Below are positions 11,434-21,649 of a DNA stretch of 64,000 nt, in pieces (position 1 is the stretch's first letter; each line of letters opens with the position of its first letter). The notes under the pieces were generated by a model, which did no database searches, was not told where the DNA came from, and worked only from the letters and a program-made list of their open reading frames with translations. The position numbers were made by a program, and so were the translations under genes. The stretch covers positions 8,991,539-9,055,538 of the forward strand of contig NC_063050.1 of NCBI RefSeq assembly GCF_018812025.1, in the 5' to 3' direction. Source of the stretch: Megalobrama amblycephala (Eukaryota; Chordata; Actinopteri; Cypriniformes; Xenocyprididae).

Positions 11434-11649
11434 TGTACATAGTCTATTGTAAAATTTGTCAATGTAATCCTCCAGGTGGTCCAGTTCTGAGTCGTAATCC
11501 AGGTTTTAATCGGGTGATGTCTTGGTGGGGGAAAAAGAGGAATTGAAGAGTTGAAGAGAAAAATAAATAAATAAATAAATAAAACAAAATAAAGTCTAGA
11601 AAAAGTTTGTCTTTCTTCTAGCAGCAGCGTGCTGCCATGTTGAATCACG

Positions 11650-12525
11650 CACCCATCACACGCCCATCACCAAATCACATGATCAGCCACCTCACATGAT
11701 CAGGTTTGTCTCACACCGATCAGGTATATCTAGGCAAAACATTCTAATTGATTGGACAATCCAAAAGAACAAAAACTAGACTTTAAATTCTTGCTTTGAT
11801 ATATAAAATAAAATGTTTCAGCTTAATAAGGAACAATATTCAGCTGAAACAATAATTGACGGACATATTATTAATTAAAAAGAAAATGAATTAAAGAAAA
11901 ACAAAACAGAAAATTAACTTCCCAAGAAGAGGAGAGTTTGAAGTAAATTACCTCAGTACTGAACGATTGGATAGAATGTATTAATCTTAATGAACAATTA
12001 TTAACAAATAATTAATAACTGATTAAAGATACAAGTACTGATGCCAGAATATCTTCTAGAAGGGGGGAGTAACCCATCTGTAGAAGATCTTCTGACATGC
12101 AAACACAGATTTTAAAGCAATAGTTAATAATGACTATTGTTGGAACACAGAATCCAGTCTGCGAGTATGTTAAGGGTTTCTGTGGGAAGATTTATGACCA
12201 GAGCTGAGGCACAGAAGGGTCAAACTTTCTGCTGGCATAGAATTGAGACAGAGAAACAACATGAAAGAGAGATGGGCAATGAGCCAGACAAAATGCAAAG
12301 ATTATGAAAATCCTGCCTGTATAAAATAATTATAAAATAATTGTAGTTATAATTAACAATTATAAATATAAACAAAGCAGGATTTTGGCACTTTATAAGT
12401 ACATAAGCATTTAAGTTATTCAGACAATTATGAAAGAAGCAAATAATATGGAGCATTTAGGCCTGGGTTTTGTTAAAACAGCCCAAGATCTAGATATGAT
12501 GGAAAATAAAGGACATTAGGACCTT

Positions 12526-12573
<48 letters not shown>

Positions 12574-12574
12574 A

Positions 12575-12639
<65 letters not shown>

Positions 12640-14767
12640 TATAAAGTTAAGCTAAATAGACAGAGAAATAAATTATGTTTTAAGAATATAAACAAGAAAG
12701 AAAATACTATCAGTTTAGATAGAACCAAGATTTGGGAAATGGAAACATGGCTTTATCTTAAGGATGGGAAGATAAAATAAGACCGAATAACAGAGTGACA
12801 GATGTACAAAACCAGTTATGAGAGTCACTGGTAAACAGAACCTCACTAAAGGATGTGCTTAGATGCCAAAGTAATAATAGTAAAGAGAAAAGAGACTGTA
12901 AGTAATCAGGTGATAGCTTAAATCATTTGGTTTGATACGAGATATTGTAGTTAACCAACAATTACAGATATAGAAAAACGCTTCAATTCTATTATTTGAA
13001 TAGAGAAACGGTAATGCATAACAAGGTGAAATAGAGCCCTCCATCTAAGTAAAGGAAACCAATCGTTGATTGGAAAAGTCACTATAGCTGCCATTGGAGG
13101 CTCCGGTTCCCATAGAAACAGGAAGCTAATGAATGGGATTGCATATGTGCATTAGCTGATTTAGTTTAGAAAATAAGCCTTTTAACTATATTTAAGCATG
13201 GGAAACAACACTTATGTGACAATTCATGTCAAAATTAGTTGCTAATTTGAAATATGATATTAATCATGTAGTAGAGTAATTAAGAGTTCTGTGAGCAGAT
13301 TTTGAGATTTCAGGATCCCCCATTCAAATAGACAGGACTTAAATGTTTGAACTAGCAATTACAAATATGGACGACAAACAAACAGATGAATCTTTAAAGG
13401 GATTTTGATTTAACAATTTATGATGCAGTTACAATGACAATTGAAGAATAAATAATAATAAAAGACCTAAGAAAATATTAGGCAATATAAGTATGTAGAT
13501 TAGAATATACAAAACAACATAGAAGAAATTATTAGGGTGAAGATCTTGAGTACTGCAATAAATATAAAGCATCAAAAAACCAGACTGTTCTTTAAAGGCT
13601 GAGTTTTTTGGAATCTGCAGTTTAGCAGAAAAAAAGATGTGTACGAAGGGAGTGAAATAGTCGTCTGAGCAGGATTTATAGGTTAGTCCTTCACACAGGT
13701 GAATAGGTGCTCTGAAAGCTCATAAAACAACATGCTTTTAATAATATAGACACAGAACAAGATAAACTTGGCAAAACAAGTCTAGTGAGAGATGTAAAAG
13801 ATAAGGAGACTTAAGTATTTAACTTCAAAAGAGTTTGGATGAACAAAGCTACTAAATAAAGATAAGCAGCTACAAATACAGAATGATAATATTTAAATTA
13901 ATCGATTGACAAGCATAAGTGACAAGTCAGATGAGTTTATACAATGAGGGGTATAACGCTGTTGTGTTGTATATGCCTAGAAAAATGAATGTATAAATCA
14001 ATTGTAATGCACAATGTGAAGGAATATGTATGCCTACATTTCCATTTTGTTTTATTAAGACTGCAGAGTAATACTGCATGCATGTAATACAGATACATGT
14101 TGTCTGATTGGAAATTAGAAAAAGATTATGGAAACTATTTTTTTTTATTTGAAAGAACATTTTAAGAGTAACTTTGTAAAACTTGCAGAAAAGAATATCT
14201 GCACAAAGAGCAGCAAATAAGCATCTGATAACAGAAATAAGTGTAACAAATATGGAACTTTTAAATATAAAAAAGGTGTTTTAAAACTAAGATTAAAAGG
14301 AATAAAGTAAGCCCTTGAAACATCACCTCTTGGTTAAAGCACAGTGAAATGCGCGGCCCATGGAAAGGTATAAATACCAAGAAACCATGATTCCCATGAC
14401 TGACATCTGTAGATTGTCTAGTCACTGGAAGGGGCCGTATCTTTCTATGTGAAGATCCCAAGAAGGTATTTGATTTAATAAGGAAACCTTATAAGGTACA
14501 AGATAATACATTTGTAATGGCAACAGAGCAAAGTACAAACATTTGAGACTCTGGCAAAATTATGCATTAGAAAATGAATTGATTAATCAAACACAGACGA
14601 CCCTGGGTGGACTAAATGAATGTATATTAAATAAAGCTTATAACAAAAACAGGACAGATTAAATCAGATCGGATATCAGATTAAAGTAGTATAATACAAG
14701 AGGGAGAGAAACATGCAATAATTAAAAGTAAACAAACAAATGTAGAACAAAGTTGCATGAAGGGGGG
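11650..14767. other. A-rich DNA without genes
   Basis: About 3.1 kb, strongly A-biased on the plus strand, with no convincing ORF. Because it leads into a purine tract and probable LTR at 14768, it may be the decayed 3' interior of an LTR element. No coding remnant could be recognised to prove that. Confidence 0.4.
12527..12638. repeat. Compound tetranucleotide microsatellite
   Basis: Runs of aaag, then aaat, then atca units follow one another without interruption. Slippage-prone simple DNA with no coding content. Confidence 0.95.
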
Positions 14768-15139
14768 TGTTGATATGAGCCACACCCTGCTTCATTAGGA
14801 AATGCAACTTTTCTAGGCTACTTGTACCTCTTCTGCTTATAAAGAATAATAATGACAACACAACTGAAACTTAAAAGGAAAAAAACATTTATTGAAATAA
14901 GTGATTTATAAAGAATAATAATAACAACACAACTGTGATTTTAAGATAAACAGAAGTTAGCTGTTTATGAGGTACAGCTATCATAAAGAGATACCTTGGA
15001 GGAAGAAACATGTTCAATGACATGTTTGTGTGTAAACAAGTGAAAAGAAGTTAGCTGTTTATGAAGTACAGCTGTTATGATAACTTGCATATATAGATAT
15101 ATAGATAACTTGTTTATGGGTAAACAGTGAAACAAAATG

Positions 15140-15330
15140 TTTGATAGCTGTTCATGTAAACAAAAAAGATTGATATCTGTTCATGTAAACAAAAAGGTTG
15201 ATAACTGTTCATGTAAACAAAAAAGATTGATATCTGTACATGTAAACAAAAAGGTTGATAACTGTTCATGTAAACAGAAAGATTGATAACTGTTCATGTA
15301 AACAGAAAGATTGATAACTGTTCATGTAAA
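15140..15330 (+). repeat. 27-30 bp tandem repeats in the LTR U3
   Basis: The core tgttcatgtaaac (one copy tgtacatg) recurs at about 15149, 15179, 15206, 15236, 15263, 15291 and 15319. Seven nearly regular copies upstream of a TATA box resemble a retroviral enhancer array. Confidence 0.8.
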
Positions 15331-15379
15331 TGAAAAGATGTGATCACATCAAAAGAATGTAGAAAGAAAAAAAGCCCAA

Positions 15380-15595
15380 TAGCATATATATTAACCACTG
15401 AAGAATGACAGACAACTGGTATTGTAACGTCTTTATTAAAGCATATATTAACCATTAAAGAATGACAGACAACTGGTATTGTAACATCGTTATTAAGGCA
15501 TGTATTAACTACTAAAGAATGACAGACAACTGGTATTGTAATGCCTTTATTAAAGCATGTATTAATCACTTATGAAAGAATACAAAACAACTGGA
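15380..15595 (+). repeat. 57-60 bp tandem repeats in the LTR U3
   Basis: The core gaatgacagacaactggt recurs at about 15403, 15460 and 15518, with a diverged fourth copy near 15578. The minus-strand reading frame across it (repeated IPVVCHS) is a by-product of the repeat. Confidence 0.85.
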
Positions 15596-15800
15596 AATGC
15601 ATTTGTTAGTAACATGTTAGTAGATTAGAAAGGAAATAACATGTATTAGAAAGAAAGGCAGTCTTACCGTTGAAGGATGTCTTGATAAGAAGAGCAGGAC
15701 GCAGCAGAGGAAAAGAGTCCAGAACAAAGAGGAGAGGCCTCTATATATAGACTCAGATAAGGGGAATTCCCAAAAAGATAACATCAAGTGGTCAGATAGT

Positions 15801-15810
15801 CTATAAAAGG
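15801..15810 (+). promoter_or_regulatory. TATA box of the LTR
   Basis: ctataaaagg lies about 200 bp after the tandem repeats and about 190 bp before the AATAAA signal, the spacing expected of U3-R-U5. Confidence 0.5.
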
Positions 15811-16208
15811 CTGGACCATGAAGAGAACAGGAGGGGCTGCTTCACACCTGAGGCTGCACCTCCGACACCAGAACCAGCTGATGATGCCTCCATCGCTGAT
15901 ATTGCCTTGACTGAAGAACTTTTCAATACTTATACTTTATTTGATTACTTGTATAGAATGTTAGTAGAATATATGTAATGTTAGTAGTATTAGTGTAATA
16001 AATAAATGAACTTATAACTTTATAACTAAACTCGGCCTCATGTGGCATTAATTTAAGTCGTTGAGCCTGAACAGACCACGGAGAAGTCTTCTGTCTGATT
16101 GTATTTTTTAAAATGCTTATAATTTAGGTCAGATTTCAGACTTTCTTACCTAACCTGAGAATAATAAAAATAAGGTAAAGGTGCTTAGAGACGCATCGCA
16201 AAACACTA

Positions 16209-16912
16209 ATTTTAACTTTTACATAAAATTAATGAGTACCTTTAGTGTTTTCAATGATGTGCATCCTATACATATCTGTTCACAGCTCAAAAAATGTGTT
16301 CTGGGGTTTCATGACCCTTTAATGCACACTAAACCCACACTAGCTTGAATACCGCTTCAGAGCGGTATTCGAGGCTAAGCGTATCCCATCATGCATTATG
16401 TTCGGGAACTCATATGCCCCAAAATTGCGAGATGTCAAGGTAAACTGTAAGTTAAATTAACTATATATTACATATTATTTGGTAGTAAAATATAAAGTGT
16501 TGCACATTTTATTGATGCAAAGATGAGTAGGCTGTGTGTTTTTTTACATAATTTGACTGATTTTTATCACTTAAAGAAGCACCATCATTTTAAAATTGTG
16601 TCTTCTATTAATTACATAGCGACTGAACAGATGTGTATTCTAAAATGCAAAGTATTGAAAATAATAATTAAAAAAAAGCAGAAGCTGTAAACGCTTGCAT
16701 TTTTTTGCAACACTATAAGTGTGTCCCATCGAGTAATCAAAAGCTCTACACACACTTGCAGTCTTCACACCTACTTGAACACTTGAGCCAAATACAGGAA
16801 ATATGTCATGTAAGCAGACAAGTGGTCAAGTGCAAAGACCGCAAGTGTGGGTATTTGGACAGGGCAAAACTTTGACAAATTATAACCTACATGCTGTTTA
16901 TGCCAAACAAAA
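16209..16912. repeat. Segment duplicated at 62868-63577 (copy 1)
   Basis: About 700 bp that reads almost base for base like 62868-63577, including the end of a DNA element (ggggtttcatgaccctt), an inverted motif around 16350 (taccgcttcagagcggta) and the tail up to caaaaaaagtgt. The two copies lie about 46.7 kb apart and flank the receptor cluster. No gene is visible. Confidence 0.85.
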
Positions 16913-16990
16913 AAAGTGTGTGGGGGAGTGGATAGTGATCTTGAGTGGCATGCTGTTGCCCTGGGTTCGAATCTTGATCAGGACAGTGTA
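16913..16990 (+). ncRNA. tRNA-like/SINE-head remnant with B box
   Basis: GGTTCGAATC at 16964-16973 matches the RNA polymerase III B-box consensus, and a G-rich stretch about 45 bp upstream could be a decayed A box. It begins exactly where copy 1 diverges from the segment at 62868-63577. No cloverleaf is evident; it is more likely a SINE fragment than a tRNA gene. Confidence 0.3.
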
Positions 16991-19325
16991 AATGCAGTAA
17001 AAACACCTTTTACAAACCCATTGCAAATGCTTTATTGAAAATAAAATATACTAAATGCAATTAACTAATCATATAAGAATATTGAATATCAAGTGTCTGT
17101 AAAATATTCATTTTTTTAATCAATTTTCTGGGCTTGTTTTCTTTGTTCCATGGCTGGCTTAGCTGAACAGGCCAATAAGAGACTATTATAGACCTATAAT
17201 TAAAAAAGAATAATAGTAGCTAACTAATATTATTCTTTTTAATTATAGGTGTACTAATGTATAACTTAAAACATCTACATGTATAAAACTATAGACACGA
17301 TTCATGGGTTCACAGAGATCTTTGCCCCCAGTGGTGAACCATTGAAATTTCAAAATGTTTCGAAACAGTTATGATGTAACGAAGCCTTGTTTACTGAAAT
17401 CGCGTGTCTTTGGCAGTTTAAAACATGCTCCAAAGCACTGATTCGAAACTAAAGTTTGGTAAAGGTTTCAAAGCTTCATGAAGCAGTGTTTGAGGTTTGT
17501 GTACATTTTTGTACAGTTTTGTACAGTAATTCCATCTGAATGATTTGGTAACACTTCAGTCATTACTAGTGGGTTGCCATGATCTTTTCTTTAGAATGAA
17601 TTATACATTATGCATTATTCACATTAATTATGAACCTGTATATAGCAGTTCTTAGTAGTTCTCTGGGAGGAATGAAAAAAACAGTAGTTACTGATTAGCT
17701 AATAGTGAACTACGACCTTCAAAAAGAGACAAACCAAAAGAGAAATAAGCACTAGTTCTTTGCTTAATGCACACAGAAATCATTAAAATCTCACATAAAT
17801 CCCCCACACTTAAGATATTTGACAGAACGTTTATAAAATTAAGCTCTTACCCGTTTCATCAACACCCGTGACCAGAGACAGCACTACAAATGATCAGGAT
17901 GAAACCAGTATTGATGTTTTCACACTGAATGACACGTGATTAACACATTATATTTTAATTTGAGCTTTTGACACCTCAACTATAGTGCTGATAAAACAGA
18001 AGAAGAGTTTTAGCTGATGACATTAGACTAAAGGCATACAATTTAAACTGAGAGAAACTTTAAATCAGTCCATAAAGATGCTCATGTAATAATGTTTTCA
18101 AACTTGGTAATATCTATTTTCAATCATACAGACAGTGATGACAAGGAATCTGTTCTTGAGAGACAGAGTAATTAATAGCTTGAAATAACTATTTGCATAT
18201 TCAGCCCAACTATCCTGGAATGGGAACTGATGGAGGCGGGATTGTAAAACACTGGAAGGTATTGCAGTAGCAGTGATGTAAAAAACATATTTCATCACCA
18301 GCATCTCCAACTGTGCATTCTGATAAACCTCCAATTCACTGATTGATTAATAGCAATAGAAGTTAAACAAAGAAGCTTTTTAATCGCCAGTGGCTTTGTT
18401 CTCGAATGCATAATATGTTTTTAAACAGGGTCACAAACACAGTTTCCTCTTTAGCACAGTAAGTGAGAAAACCAAACGCATGAACTTTTGACAGCAGCAT
18501 CACAGTGTGATCACGTGACCTTCATAAGTGATGGAGAGACACTGAGGGACGTCACACCCATGAGGAAGAGGAAATCAGTCCTGTCAGAGTAAAGTTTGAG
18601 GCCTTTTATCACATGCCCAATATGGCGGCTCTAGTAATGGAAGCCCCGACTTCTAAATAAAAGTTACAATTTGAACCTGAAATAAATGTTGTTTTAACAC
18701 TATTTAAGCATCAGAAACAACTGTGAAAAGTGAGCATTGAAATGATCCATGGATGAGTCAACTAAGACTACTAGCATTGAGAACACTAATTTATTGAATG
18801 AAAGATTAATTTAAAATGTTCAATGTTAAAAGTGTATTTACTAGAACATTTGTATTCCTACACTGACATAAAGAGGTTTACAGTGACACAAACAACAACA
18901 ATCTAATTGATAAACTATTAGCATTAACTGTAAGCCTTTATAATCAAACAAGTCAAGCAACAATATATTTTCATGACAATGTTGTTTGCTGGCCAAGTCT
19001 TTGACTTAAATTTGATTTTCCTCAATCTTCTCAAAATACTCCAGTAAATCTTCATCAGACACTCCTGTCAATCATCCAGGCTCCACCCACACAGTCACAC
19101 GAGGACTGTAAAATGCCATCATACAGCATATTCCTGTTAGTCTGAGACAAAAATGAGACACAAATGAGACCCATTTACAAAGATTTACAAAGATAACCAT
19201 TTTGAAATGTTTAAAGGCACATATCATAGTCTGCAGTGATGTCGAGAGAAGAAAGACAGAGTGGGACATTTAATAGCACAAGATTAATCTCTATTGACTC
19301 TCAATGAGAAGAGCTGGACACTTAC
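16991..19325. other. Non-coding DNA; 17800-18660 matches 38395-39310
   Basis: No gene recognised. From about 17800 this is copy 1 of the large duplication. It includes an octamer ATTTGCAT (18191-18198) and short conserved blocks of unknown role. The part just below 19320 is the 3' flank of gene A, including sequence shared with the 3' flanks of A' and B (around gacaggagtg). Confidence 0.5.
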
Positions 19326-19772
19326 AGTAACATTCTCATAAACTGTAACATTCTCATACAGAGGGATGTTCATTTTAGGAGCGTTGGTTGAACAGCCTTA
19401 ATGGAAGAGAGATAGAAGAAAACATGAGAACCAGGAGAAAAAAGAAAACAAAACTAGTTACTGAAACAGTACATGTGTGAATCCTTCAGTGTCACATGAC
19501 TCAGTCTGATGGTGCAGTTCTGCTGTTCATCTCCCAGATACTGAAGCCTCTGACTGTATTCAGTGTCCTCAGACAGATCTGGAGGCTCTTTTCCCTCTTG
19601 TAATGAGCCTTTGGTCCAGAACACTTTCATGATCTGATGTCCAGTAGGGTATGTATAAGTGCAGCTCATTATCACTGATGAGTCTGCAGTGCTGGAGGAT
19701 GTTGAAAAGCAGAAATAAATCCGACTTACCCAAAATCATGAGCAGAAAGATCAGAGGAAGAGGAGGAGCCAT
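19326..19772 (-). pseudogene. Gene A: CD22/Siglec-like, V-truncated copy
   Basis: Exons on the minus strand: signal peptide 19730-19772 ([15 protein letters not shown]), V-set 19462-19683, tail 19326-19396. A 5' UTR exon probably lies at 20079-20160 (donor gtaagatt). The V exon has lost its first strand, because the only in-phase acceptor is inside the domain, and it ends at MYCFS just before the F-strand arginine. The join V to tail (donor ca/gtaact, acceptor ttaag/gc) keeps frame and gives a tail with two YENV motifs; TVYENV fits an ITSM and YEN a Grb2-type site. No further Ig or transmembrane exon lies between. It may be a decayed copy or a short altered product. The terminal exon is unclear. 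Confidence 0.6.
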
Positions 19773-20078
19773 TCTGACTGACATCACAATCAATATACAG
19801 ACACTTATTTTAGCTTCTGTGAAGGTGAATCTCATGAAATTCATCAAGGTTATTTTCATGACAGTAAAATCTCAATGGTTTTATGCAAATATATTGTATA
19901 CTTTTTTTCATTTGATTCTCAGGTAAAACATGACTTGAACATTTTTGGAGCGATTCACCCATAATTTATTATTTCCCATATAAAATATAGGTCATATTTA
20001 AATAAACAACAGCTTTTTTTTTTTCTCTATGAAAATGCAATTTAATAAGTACAGTGAACAAATTAAAAGAAATCTTAC

Positions 20079-20160
20079 CGTTTTTCAGTGATGAAACAAT
20101 ACAGTGAGAACAGGAAGATTTCTCTTTAAGACAAACTCTTTATCTTCCTCTTTTCAAGTA
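20079..20160 (-). other. Probable 5' UTR exon of gene A
   Basis: A good splice donor on the minus strand (aaaacg/gtaagattt) ends a purine-rich stretch about 300 bp upstream of the signal-peptide exon. The same arrangement is conserved at 45424 upstream of A'. The transcription start was not identified. Confidence 0.45.
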
Positions 20161-20547
20161 CATTTTACCCTCACTTGCTGCTTCAAAACCAGCTTTAATT
20201 AAAACTATTAAAAAAAAAAACTTTTTGTATGATAAGAAAATAGATCATCATAAAATGGACAAAACAAATAAAGCAGCATCCTTCAGAGCGTGAGAATTAG
20301 CCAAACGAAGAAAGAAAGAGGAAGTGAACAGAGACAAGAACATGCAAAGTTTTTCAAACATTTTCAAAGCGTTTCTTTAAGATGTTTGTGATTTCACAAA
20401 TGTTTGTGAACTTTTATTTATTCACAGTTTCTGTTGAGTGAACAAATGCAGCCTTGATCCTTTTTAAATTAATTTAATGAATTTGACTGTATAAGATCGT
20501 ACTTACTAAAACCCTTAGTCTCACTTCCTCTTTTGTGTGTTGATAAG

Positions 20548-20900
20548 TGTCACGTTCACCAGCTGGAGTGCCCATGAGTTCCTCCAGAGGGCACTCCTTA
20601 TGACTTTGTTCTTCCCATTATGAACTACATTCCCCACAATCCTGTGCCTGGACTCATTATGGTTTATTTTCTCCCAACTGTTGATCATTTACTGGTTTTA
20701 GTTTGCCTATTTAAGCTCTTGTGTTTTAGTTGTGGGTCATGAGTTGTATTTATTGTATTTATTTCTCATGGATGTCTTGTTCCTTCCTTTGTGGTCTTTG
20801 GATTATGTTTCTATTTCTTTTTGTGGACTATTTGCCAGTTTCCAGGTTTAGAGTGTCTTTATTTTTTGTCTTTTGTTATTAAAGTGTGTGTGTGCATTTG
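20548..20900 (+). mobile_element. Truncated LTR (copy 1 of the 45883-46272 LTR)
   Basis: Starts TGTCACGTTCACC and follows the complete copy at 45883-46272 until gtgtgcatttg. It then jumps directly to acgaggtgtg, so the LTR end and about 140 bp beyond it are deleted here. Confidence 0.7.
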
Positions 20901-20999
20901 ACGAGGTGTGTCTTATAATATTTTTTTTGAGGGGGGGGGGGGGGGGGTGTCTGATCCACTCAGTTCCCTCATGCTATTTCATGATCTCAGTTGGACAAA

Positions 21000-21620
21000 T
21001 ATAGATCTGGCATTGCAACTGAGTGGCTCTGTTTTTACTGTGGAAGTCGCTTCCTCAGTATCCTCCATCTCAAAGTCTTGTCCCAAGATGCCCGCCATTC
21101 CAGAGCCTCGTCCCGTCATGGCCGCCACGCCTGAGCCCTCAGCCAAGATGTGTGTGGGCTGCATATACATTGGCTCCAGTCCCTGAGCCCGCTCCAGCCC
21201 ATGAATCCATTCCAGAGTCCGCTCCAGCCCATGAATCCATTCCAGAGAATCCATTCCAGAGTCCGCTCCAGCCCATGAATCCATTCCAGAGCCCGCTCCA
21301 GCCCATGAATCCATTTCAGAGCCCGCTCCAGCCCATGAATCCATTCCAGAGCCCGCTCCAGCCCATGAATCCATTCCAGAGCCCGCTTCAGCCCATGACT
21401 CCATTCCAGAGCCCTCTCCAGCCCATGAATCCATTCCAGAGCCCGCTCCAGCCCATGAATCCATTCCAGAGCCCGCTTCAGCCCATGACTCCATTCCAGA
21501 GCCCTCTCCAGCCCATGAATCCATTCCAGAGCCCTCTCCAGCCCATGACTCCATTCCAGAGCCCGCTCCAGCCCATGAATCCATTCCAGAGCTCTCTGCA
21601 GCCCTTGAGTCGCTTGAGCG
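21000..21620. repeat. 30-bp minisatellite, about 13 units
   Basis: The unit ccagagcccgctccagccca plus tgaatccatt repeats about 13 times at 21186-21610, with variants (gact for gaat, cttc for ctcc). Since 30 is divisible by three, both strands stay open: a PFQSPLQPMN repeat on plus and a GMDSWAGAGS repeat on minus. The preceding plus-strand text resembles an Ala/Pro-rich MAAIPEP-type region, probably from an LTR retroelement. Neither ORF is believable as a host gene. Confidence 0.85.
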
Positions 21621-21649
21621 ACCAGTAGTTACATGGGAAGGGAATGTCT

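Larger units (their letters stand above)
4484..11640 (-). mobile_element. L1/Tx1-like non-LTR retrotransposon, near full length, interrupted
   Basis: Minus-strand order is 5' UTR (about 11434-11640), ORF1 (10630-11433), inter-ORF spacer with TG repeats and a homopolymer run (10500-10545), ORF2 with endonuclease and reverse transcriptase (4759-10243), and a simple-repeat tail. Two ORFs, an L1-type ORF1 RNA-binding protein and an APE-type endonuclease place it in the L1/Tx1 group. It is inactive: ORF2 has frameshifts and a 1.7-kb insertion at 5565-7285. I found no clear target-site duplication, so both outer ends are approximate. Confidence 0.8.
14768..16073 (+). mobile_element. Probable 1.3-kb LTR with tandem-repeat U3
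   Basis: A purine tract ending at 14767 precedes tgttgatatgag. The block ends in cctgaaca at 16073, giving TG...CA ends. Inside are, in order, two arrays of direct repeats, a TATA box (ctataaaagg at 15801-15810) and an AATAAA signal (15997-16002) about 75 bp before the end. This U3/R/U5-like order fits an LTR of a retrovirus-like element. Neither a second LTR nor a target duplication was found, so it could be a 3' or solo LTR. Confidence 0.5.

Noticed and set aside
15294..15569. 91-aa repeated-motif ORF (minus strand)
   Set aside because: It spans the 57-60 bp tandem repeats of the LTR and has no other support.
16964..16973. A functional tRNA gene
   Set aside because: Only the B box is good; no cloverleaf or acceptor stem could be built.
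18098..18334. Possible coding exon (78 aa, minus), with a counterpart at 38776-38961 resembling an Ig light-chain end
   Set aside because: The two duplicates read in different frames, no recombination signal with a proper heptamer and nonamer is visible, and no splice context fits.
19021..19075. A short tail VSDEDLLEYFEKIEENQI readable downstream of gene A
   Set aside because: It follows shared 3' sequence, but no splice acceptor in the right phase could be fixed, so it was not added to the gene model.
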